Below are positions 55,381-64,000 of a DNA stretch of 64,000 nucleotides, in pieces. Each line of letters opens with the position of its first letter. Within the stretch, counting starts at the first letter, position 1. The stretch spans positions 17,670,637-17,734,636 of the forward strand of contig NC_039358.1 of the NCBI RefSeq assembly GCF_003573695.1. The letters run 5' to 3'. The DNA comes from Papaver somniferum (Eukaryota; Streptophyta; Magnoliopsida; Ranunculales; Papaveraceae). The notes beneath the pieces are model-generated. The model had not been told where the DNA came from. It searched no databases and worked only from the letters and a program-made list of their open reading frames with translations. The position numbers and the translations under genes were made by a program.

Positions 55381-57747
55381 TGAAAAAGCGGGGGTACAAC
55401 AACCACATCCAATAATTCGATTAGCAATATGTATGGACAAACTCCAATATACTTTCTAGAGAATCAACTAGACAGTAAGACGCAAACTAGAGAAAAGTAT
55501 ATCAAAGAGTTTATATCTCAATCTCTCGATTTGATCTTTACTCAAACAAATAGAAATATGTGAGTCTTTATCAAAGAGAGATAACTTGGATGGTACCAAA
55601 GACCAATTTCCAAGTATCAATCAATTTAAATCAATAACCAAAAGGTCGGATATTCTAATTGATTGAACAACGCACAACCTGTGATATTTCAATTATATAA
55701 ACAAATATAATGTGGAATAGAAATAACACAGACACCAGAATTTTGTTAACGAGGAAACCGCAAATGCAAAAAATCCCGGGATCTAGTCCAGATTGAATAC
55801 ACACTGTATTAAGCCGCTACAGATACTAGCCTACTCCAAACTAACTTTGGTCTGGACTATAATTGAACCCCAATCAATCTCACACTGATCCAAGGTACAG
55901 TTGTGCTCCTATGCGTCTGATCCCAACAGGATGCTACGTACTTGATTCCCTTAGCTGATGTCACCCACAACTAAGATTTGCTACGACCCAAAGTCGAAGA
56001 CTTTAATAAACAAATCTGTATCACGCAGAAAAGTCTACGGTAATAGATGAATCCGTCTCCCACGAATATACCTACGAGTTTTGTTCCGTCTTTAGATAAA
56101 TCAAGGTGAACATGAACCAATCAATGACCCGGACTTATATTCCCGAAGAACATCCTAGTATTATTGATCACCTCACAATAATCTTAATCGATGCAGCGAA
56201 AAAAGATATTGTGGAATCACAAACGATGAGACGAAGATGTTTGTGACTTCTTTTCTATCTTGCCTATCGGAGATATAAAATCTCGAGCCAATTATTTCAA
56301 TTGTACTCGTAACGATAGAAACAACAAGATCAGATCACACAACTACGATAAAAGTAGTATCGGTCTGGCTTCACAATCCCAATGAAGTCTTTAAGTCGTT
56401 AACCTCGTTTAGAAGAAGAAACCAAAGGTTAAAGGAGAATCGACTCTAGATTAGCACAACTAGTATCACACATAATGTGTAGGGATTAGGTTTCCCAGTT
56501 GCTAGAGTTCTCCCTTATATAATCTTTCAAATCAGGGTTTGCAATCAATGTTAGCTTGGTAACAAAGCATTCAATATTCACCGTTAGATGAAATCCTGAT
56601 TAGATTCAAGCTAATATTTCTCAACTGTTGGATCGAAAACTTAGCTTGTTACACACAAATAAAATGTCCAATTTTGGGTTTATGTACCGTACCCAAACAT
56701 TAACATTTGTTGGTTCAACAATAGTTAACCAATGGTTATCCATATGATCACTTTCATATCAACCATATTCTTCTTCACCATAACTAGTTCAAATAACTTA
56801 AATGAACTACTTAGAGAGTTGTTCAATTGCAAGGAAATCTTATGTAACTACACAAGACACAATCGAAGCAAAAATAGTTTGATTCACTCGAATCGGTTCA
56901 TGAACTTTATGGCCACGGTTTTCAAAAGCATTCCTTAGTTTATTTAAACATGAGTTCAAGAAAAACCGGTTTTAGATATAACCACTCAAGTTCGCGGACT
57001 GGGTTCGCGGACTTAAGCTCATGGAAGGAGTACACAAACTCCAGCAAAAATTCTCGGGTTTGAGAACTTCGCCAGTTTGTGGACTGAGTTCGCGGACTTG
57101 GCTCACGCCACTTCCATTTCTCTTGATCAACAAATTTCGCAAACTTTGGTTCAATGAATAAGGACTTATACATATATGTGTTTCCACAACAATGCTTATA
57201 TCCTACCAATGGTTATGTAATCTAAACTCTCATTCAATCATTTGAAACATTCTCAGAGAACGTTATATAACCATTATTCATAGACCATTTTTCGTCAGAG
57301 CAATTTCCAAAGTGATTGAAATATTACATGACTTTCGTCACTAGGCAAAGATGAATTTGGCTAAAGCGAAAGATTACCAACACATATTTCGAGAAACATA
57401 TATACGAGATAAACTCGGCTCGAAATAGCAAATGTGTATAATGGAAGTCTATACCAAAACGACTATTGTCTCAAGAGTAGGAGATAGAGTAAATATACTT
57501 TTGAGTGATAGATAAGTTCAAGTATCCACATACCTTTTAGTCGATGAATATCCACCGGTTCCTTGAGTAGTCCTTCGTCTTGTATGATAATTGTCATGGA
57601 GTCTTGAGATCAACTGCACTTTCTATCCTAGTCCGAGACCTTTAGCTATATAGGCTAGAAATCATGACTTATAGTTTTGATCACTAACATTGAAAAACAT
57701 TCTTAAGATAACAACGCATGCGAGTTTGACCGAGCAGTGCTCTAACA
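55381..57747 (-). repeat. Copia C terminal (3') LTR
   Basis: 2367 bp, TGTTAGAGCACTGCTC (minus, at 57747) to CCCCCGCTTTTTCA (at 55381). It contains AGTCCGCGAAC motifs (as GTTCGCGGACT at about 56990-57100). Confidence 0.95.
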
Positions 57748-57759
57748 ATCTCCATCTTT
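57748..57759 (-). other. Polypurine tract of copia C
   Basis: Minus-strand AAAGATGGAGAT, adjacent to the LTR start. A second copy at 63391-63402 precedes the shared LTR. Confidence 0.85.
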
Positions 57760-58800
57760 GTCAATTTTAGTGACAAAACTATTAATACATATGGAATACA
57801 AAAAATAAACTTTCGTAGGTCCTATTCCACATGCCTAATCTTCAACACTACTCGAAATCTTCGTCACTTCCAAGTACTCCAATGATCCCAAAGGTTGTAA
57901 GTTTAGCATCATCGTTGTTGAAAATCCGTAGCTATAACAACAAGAAAACAATAGTTCTCAATCATTGTTATACAGTGTCATAGTATCATTACACATCGTC
58001 AAAGTTCAATTGTATCACAACTTCAACAACAATACTATGGTGATATGTATCACTCCCCCTTAGTCAATACTCCATCTCACATGGAAACCACTCCCCCTTA
58101 CATAATGATCTGAAAACCATATGTATTTGTAGTGTGAAATACATATTAATTCTCCCCCTTTTTATCAATAAAATTGGCAAAGGTACAAGAACGGGATCCT
58201 AATGAAATTTCCGAAAGAGACATTTCATGACCAAAAGAAAGAAACACAAATCATCTTATTTAGATGTAATCATAAAGCCGAAGCTAAATGCATTCATCAA
58301 GGAGTTTAAAGATACAAGATAACCCCTATAATATTCCACAGCTATACTCCCCACAAATTTATGGAAATTAAGCGTAAGTTCAAAAAGAACTCTCCTCCAT
58401 AATATGTCATTCCCGAAAGAACAACAAGAGCGACCATAATTTCGAAAGAAAATAAGGATTTCTTTGGACATAACAAATCACATCCAAGTATGAATTTGAA
58501 CCCAAAAAAATCAATCAAATTAACCACAAGAGAACCCATGAATAATTTAATCGAAATACACAACCTTTACAAAAAGTAATCAATTTAATTGGCCATACTC
58601 ACATAAGAGAATCTATGGAGCAATGCAATAATCAACCCAGTCAAGAACGCTCAAACATAAGAAAACTTATGGAGTCATAACAAAATAACCAAACAAGATG
58701 ATTAATTTAGTTCAAAAATACTCGACATAAAGTACCTTTGAAGAATTCTTCATCGTCCCCGAACTCCTTGTCGTCAACAGCCATTGGGACATATGGTTCA
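57760..58800 (-). other. 3' non-coding region of copia C
   Basis: Collinear, on the minus strand, with the 3' regions of A (about 19100-20190) and B. CTCCCCC (GGGGGAG on the minus strand) appears near 58051, 58091 and 58152. It carries no gene. The block up to about 58360 is nearly the same as 63403-64000. Confidence 0.8.
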
Positions 58801-59106
58801 TTAAGGTAGGAGTTTATACCAATAAACCTTCTTGGCTGATGATGTCGAACCAGGGTTCTGAATCTCATGATTCTTATACACAAAAGCCTTTATTTGTTGA
58901 ATCTCCTTTCGCATCTCTTTTAATACTTCAAAAACATCAGAAAACTTCTGAGAGTTTTAAGGAACGGCTCTTGGCTTCCTCACATTCCTTCTTTTTCTTT
59001 TCAATGTTGGAGATAACGGAGATTTTTCTTTTTCCTTCATGATTGATGGCTTAACAATCATACTAACATCCTTTCCATCAGAAGACAGGGCACTTGGAGC
59101 TTCCAT
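58801..59106 (-). pseudogene. Env-like small ORF of copia C
   Basis: The minus-strand frame begins MEAPSALSSDGKDVSMIVKP, then a basic stretch (LKRKRRNVRKPRAVP), a TAA (58957-58959), and a helical, charged stretch (SDVFEVLKEMRKEIQQIKAF) ending KVYWYKLLP at a TAA. The basic block looks like a nuclear or nucleolar signal, and the rest suggests a short coiled coil. Position between gag and the 3' region matches the SIRE env-like ORF, but no signal peptide or transmembrane segment is seen. The assignment is tentative. Confidence 0.4.
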
Positions 59107-59402
59107 AGGTGTATGGGTTTGTGAGAGGAAATCACAATCTCAACAAGTAGTCTTGAGATAAAAAGTAGTTTCAAGTCTGGAAAAGGAATGTAGGGTTTCG
59201 AATCCTTTAAAAGGTTCGTACATGTCCAACTCTCAACCCTATAAAGAGTATAATTGACGATCATAACCCTCTATTTTTATTTGATAGACACAAAAAAGAA
59301 AATCTAAGAAAAAGAAGAGAGAAACTTTTCAAAAAGCCTGTGAGGTACAAAATCATTGTCCCTTTTGATCAGGCAGATGAGACAAGATTTTAATCAACAT
59401 AA

Positions 59403-60956
59403 TTAAATTGTGATGTGGTGAACAACAATTTGTCCACCATTTTCCTCTTGAGAGGAATCCTCAGACTTTTGTCTATCAAACCGACTTGACCATACTTTCT
59501 TCTCTAATGGTCTTGGTTTATCCTTGGAAACTAACTTCTTAGACGAAGATAAGACCCTACATACCTCAGCGGTCTTCTGAGAAAGTTTAAGCTTCCTTGC
59601 TAAATGATTTGCTCTTCGTTGAAGTTTGTTGACGTGCCTCAATTGGTGTTTGTACTTGTAACACCTTGAAAGTTCATGACCCCTTTGAGAATAGTACGAA
59701 CACGTCAATCTAGGATAGAAGTCAGGCTTTTGAGATGTGCACGCTGCTAGGCACATAGTGGAACCTGAAACATTAACAGAGTTTCCGAAGAATGGATAAA
59801 CTTTATCTTCCAGATTAGTTGGATTATCTTCTGAAAGAATATTAAGATTGATGTATGTATTGCTACAATTATCAAACTAAATATTTTCACAAAGAAGTGC
59901 AACACTTGATTTCTCGTCTTCATTAGAATCATAGTTGTCAGACATTTCATCAAGAGTTTCCGCAAGACCTTTGTTCCCAGTGTATTTACTACGATTTGGA
60001 CACTCGTTTGCAAAATGACCAAATCCTTTACACTTAAAGTACTGAGACATATCCTCATCATCAGTCTCACCTGTTTCCCTGTTTTTAGGAGGAATACGAT
60101 TATGAGGTTTAACTGATGTTTTAGGCTTATCTCTGGAGAACCGTTTACTTCTCTTCAACAGAAGATCCCTAAACTGTCTTGTTATCATCGAGACTGACTT
60201 GTCAAGATATTCATCTGATGAATCTGTCTCAGATTGATCATCTTCAGAGATATACACTTTTTTACTCTTATCAAGTAATTTAGTGCCTCTTTGTGTTTTG
60301 AACGCAACATCCTTGGTTTTGGATGAATGTTCGTGATCAAAGATCTTAAGCTTTCCAACTAGCGTATTTATGGAGAGCTTATCAAGGTTATTTCCCTCAA
60401 CGATGGCATGCTTCTTAGAATCATATCTAGATGGCAGCGATCTGAGAATTTTCATCACAATGTCCTTTTCAGGCATAGTCTTACCCAATGCAAAATATGC
60501 ATTAACAATTTCAGACACTTTGTGATTAAACTCATCAAATGTTTCTTCATCTTCCATATAAAGGTTTTCCCAATCGGAATTAAGGTTTTGAATCCTAGCT
60601 TCCTTTTCACTAGAGTTACCTTCGAATACGGTTTCCAAGATATCCCAAGCTTCTTGTGACTTAGTGCAATTAGTAACATGGTGCTGAGGATTTGGGGTAA
60701 TGGCATGTATAATGGCATTCAAACCGTCGGAGTTTTTCTTTGCAGCATTTATCTCGGCAGGGGTGTATTCACCAATAGGTTTGGGAACATTTACATCTCC
60801 AACTGCCACAACGGGAGGATTATATCCATTAACAACATATACCCATGATTGAAAATCACTTGCTTGAAGAAAAGCTCGCACAACAATTTTCCACCATTAG
60901 TAATTAGAGCCATCGAAGACTGGTGGTACATTAATAGAGATAGCACCTTTGTCCAT
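59403..60956 (-). pseudogene. Copia C gag polyprotein, nearly complete
   Basis: From the ATG at 60956 the frame reads MDKGAISINVPPVFDGSNY, then TAA (60897-60899), then WWKIVVRAFLQASDFQSW, the start of a copia gag (UBN2 type). It is open to a TAG (59877-59879) and continues in the same frame to 59403: 518 codons with two stops. QNLNSDWENLYMEDEETFDE and MKILRSLPSRYDSKKHAI are typical gag blocks. Two zinc knuckles are visible, each with one Cys changed to Tyr: YFKCKGFGHFANEC and CSYYSQRGHELSRC. No protease or later domain follows. Fewer lesions than in pol of B, but still not intact. Gag would package element RNA in the cytoplasm. Confidence 0.9.
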
Positions 60957-61008
60957 AGAGTCAGATCGCTATAAACACAGACTTGTAAGGTCTTAAACGT
61001 GTTTGCCT

Positions 61009-61020
61009 GCTCTGGTACCA
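61009..61020 (-). other. PBS of copia C
   Basis: Minus-strand TGGTACCAGAGC, one mismatch from the initiator-Met tRNA site, two bases after the LTR end at 61023. Confidence 0.9.
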
Positions 61021-61022
61021 AT

Positions 61023-63390
61023 TGAAAAACCGGGGGTACAACATTCACAACCAATAATTCTATTAGCAATATGTATGGAAAAACTCCAATATACTTTCTA
61101 GAGAATCAACTAGACAGTCAGACTCAATCTAGAGAAAAGTATATCAAAGAGTTTATATCTCAATCTCTCGATTTGATCTTTACTCAAACAAATAGAAATC
61201 TGCGAGTCTTTATCAAAGAGAGATAACTTGGATGGTACCAAAGACCAATATCCAAGTGTCAATAAATTTAAATCAACAACCAAAAGGTCGGATATTCTAA
61301 TTGATTGAACAACGCACAAACTGTGATATTTTAATTATATAAACAAATATAATGTGGAATAGAAATAACACAGACACCAGAATTTTGTTAACGAGGAAAC
61401 CGTGAATGCAAAAAAACCCCGGGATCTAGTCCATATTGAACACACACTGTATAAGCTGCTACAGATACTAGCCTACTCCAAACTAACTTTGGTCTGGACT
61501 GTAGTTGAATCCAAACCAATCTCACACTGATCCAAGGTACAGTTGTGCTCCTATGCGTCTGATCCCAGCAGGATGCTACGTACTTGATTCCCTTAGCTGA
61601 TCTCACCCACAACTAAGAGTTGCTACGACCCAAAGTCGAAGACTTTAATAAACAAATCCGTATCACACAGAAAAGTCTACTGTAATAGATGAATCCGTCT
61701 CCAACAAATTTACCTACGAGTTTTGTTCCGTCTTTTGATAAATCAAGGTGAACATGAACCAATCAATGACCCGAACTTATATTCCCGAAGAACAGCCTAG
61801 TATTATTGATCACCTCACAATAGTCTTAATCGATGCAGCGAAAAAAGATATTGTGGAATCACAAACGATGAGACGAAGATGTTTGTGACTTCTTTTCTAT
61901 CTTGCCTATCGAAGATATAAAATCTCGAGCCAATTATTTCAATTGTACTCGTAACGATAGAAACAACAAGATCAGATCACACAACTACGATAAAAGTAGT
62001 ATCGGTCTGGATTCACAATCCCAATGAAGTCTTTAAGTTTTTAACCTCGTTTAGAAGAAGAAACCAAAGGTTAAAGGAGAATCGACTCTAGATTAGCACA
62101 ACTAGTATCACACAGAATGTGTAGGGATTAGGTTTCCCAGTTGCTAGAGTTCTCCCTTATATAGTCTTTCAAATCAGGGTTTGCAATAAATGTTAGCTTG
62201 GTAGCAAAGCATTCAATATTCACTGTTAGATGAAACCCTGATTAGATTCAAGATAATATTTCTCAACTGTTGGATCGAAAACTTAGCTTGTTACACACAA
62301 ACGAAATGTCCAATTTTGGGTTTATGAACCATACCCAAACATTAACATTTGTTGGTTCAACAATAGTTAATCAATGGTTAGCCATATGATCAATTTCATA
62401 TCAACCATATTCTTCTTCACCATAACTAGTTCAAATAACTTAAATGAACTAGTTAGAGAGTTGTTCAATTGCAAGGAAATCTTATGTAACTACACAAGAC
62501 ACAATCGAAGCAAAAACGGTTTGATTCACTCGAATCGGTTCATGAACTTTATGGCTACGGTTTGCAAAAGCATTCCTTAGTTTATTTAAACATGAGTTCA
62601 AGAACAACCGGTTTTAGATATAACCACTCAAGTTCGCGGACTGGGTTCGCGGACTTAAGCTCATGGAAGGAGTACACAAACTCCAGCAGAAATTCTCGGG
62701 TTTGAGAACTTCGCCAGTTTGCGGACTGAGTTCGCGGACTTGGCTCACGCCACTTTCATTTCTCTTGATCAACAAAGTTCGCAAACTTTGGTTCAATGAA
62801 TAAGGACTTATACATATATGTGTTTCCACAACAATGCTTATATCCTACCAATGGTTATGTAATCTAAACTCTCATTTCAATCATAAGAAACATTCTCAGA
62901 GAACGTTATATAGCCGTTATTCACGGACCATTTTTCGCCAGAGCAATTTCCAAAGTGATTGAAACATTACATGACCTTCGTCACTAGGAAAAGATGAATT
63001 TGGCTAAAGCGAAAGCTTACCAACACATATTTCGAGAAATAGATATACGAGATAAACTCGGCTCGAAATAGCAAATGTGTATAATGGAAGTCTATACCAA
63101 AAGGACTGTTGTCTCAAGAGTAGGAGATAGAGTAAATAGACTTTTGAGTGATAGATAATTTCAAGTCTCCACATACCTTTTAGTCGATGAAGATCCACCG
63201 GTTCCTTGAGTATTCCTTCATCTTGTATGATGATTATCATGGAATCTTGAGCTCAACTGCACTTTCTATCCTAGTCCGAGACCTTTAGATATATAGGCTA
63301 GATATCATGACTTATAGTTTTGATCACTAACATTGACAAACATTCCTAAGATAACAACGCATGCGAGTTTGACCGAGCAATGCTCTAACA
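61023..63390 (-). repeat. Copia C shared middle LTR
   Basis: 2368 bp, TGTTAGAGCATTGCTC (minus, at 63390) to GTACCCCCGGTTTTTCA (at 61023). It is very similar to 55381-57747. A PPT on its right and a PBS on its left show that it ends one unit and begins the next. Confidence 0.95.
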
Positions 63391-64000
63391 ATCTCCATCT
63401 TTGTCAATTTTAGTGACAAAACTATTAATACATATGGAATACAAAAAATAAATAAATGAACTTTCGTAGGTCCTATTCCACATGCCTAATCTTCAACACT
63501 ACTCGAAATCTTCGTCACTTCCAAGTACTCCAATGATCCCAAAGTTTGTAAGTTTAGCATCATCGTTGTTGAAAATCCGTAGCTATAATAACAAGAAAAC
63601 AATAGTTCTCAATCATTGTTATACAGTGTCATAGTATCATTACACATCGTCAAAGTTCAATTGTATCACAACTTCAACAACAATACTATGGTGATATGTA
63701 TCACTCCCCCTTATTAAATACTCCATCTCACATGGAAACCACTTCCCCTTACATAATGATCTGAAAACCATATGTATTTGTAGTGTGAACTACATATTAA
63801 TTCCCCCCCTTTTTGTCAATAAAATTGGCAAAGGTACAAGAACAGGATCCTAAAGAAATTTCCGAAAGAGACATTTCATGACCAAAAGAAATAAACACAA
63901 ATCATCTTATTTAGATGTAATCATAAAGCCGAAGCTAAATGCATTCATCAAGGAGTTTAAAGATACAAGATAACCCTTATAATATTCCACAGCCATACTC
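63391..64000 (-). other. Second copia C interior, 3' part, running off the window
   Basis: Nearly identical to 57748-58340. One visible difference is an 8-bp insertion near 63451. It shows that at least one further unit of the tandem array lies to the right. Confidence 0.9.

Larger units (their letters stand above)
55381..64000 (-). mobile_element. SIRE-type copia element C in tandem array, gag without pol
   Basis: Minus-strand order from the right: the 3' part of one interior (63391-64000 and beyond), LTR (61023-63390), interior (57748-61022), LTR (55381-57747). The middle LTR is followed by a PBS on one side and preceded by a PPT on the other, so it is shared between two units. The interior encodes gag and a short env-like ORF but no protease, integrase, RT or RNase H. 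LTR ends, PBS, PPT and 3' region match A and B. GTTTG (55376-55380) borders the left end; the other border is outside the window. Confidence 0.9.

Overview
The window is repeat-rich nuclear DNA from a flowering plant, probably a eudicot with a large genome. It holds SIRE/Maximus-type Ty1/copia elements primed by initiator-Met tRNA, Tat/Ogre-like Ty3/gypsy elements with LTRs of 2.4-3.1 kb, plant L1-type LINE fragments, a Cassandra-type TRIM, and a plant mobile domain (PMD) gene. The species cannot be fixed from the sequence alone. I found no intact single-copy host gene, tRNA, CRISPR array or organellar tract.

Bases 1-45934 form one nest. The outermost layer is a minus-strand gypsy element (G0). 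Its interior occupies 1-629 and 22430-25117. Its 5' LTR lies in three pieces: 25118-26606, 35918-36583 and 45697-45934. Copia element A (635-22424, plus, TSD TGTTG) sits in the G0 interior. A itself carries a 3.67 kb solo LTR (S, 1729-5397, TSD AAGCG) in its 5' LTR and a complete minus-strand gypsy-like element L (7940-18383) in its interior. Copia element B (26607-35912, plus, TSD CCGCC) and gypsy element G1 (36584-45691, plus, TSD ATAGC) were both inserted into the G0 LTR. Perfect 5-bp duplications at four of these insertions set the order of events.

Bases 45935-64000 are older, AT-richer DNA with smaller relics: a LINE RNase H tail, a minus-strand TRIM (46755-47665), a Cassandra-like TRIM with 5S-rRNA-like domains (48051-48695), two 5'-truncated LINEs on opposite strands, and a minus-strand tandem copia array C (55381 to the window end).

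No element looks autonomous. A and B lack the gag core; B keeps a broken pol. C has a nearly complete gag but no pol, while sharing the same LTR family. L has no gag or pol and instead carries, antisense to itself, a PMD gene with spliceosomal introns and a TATA box. G1 keeps a protease and the start of RT only. The likely picture is a community of elements that depended on each other or on full-length relatives, now decayed.
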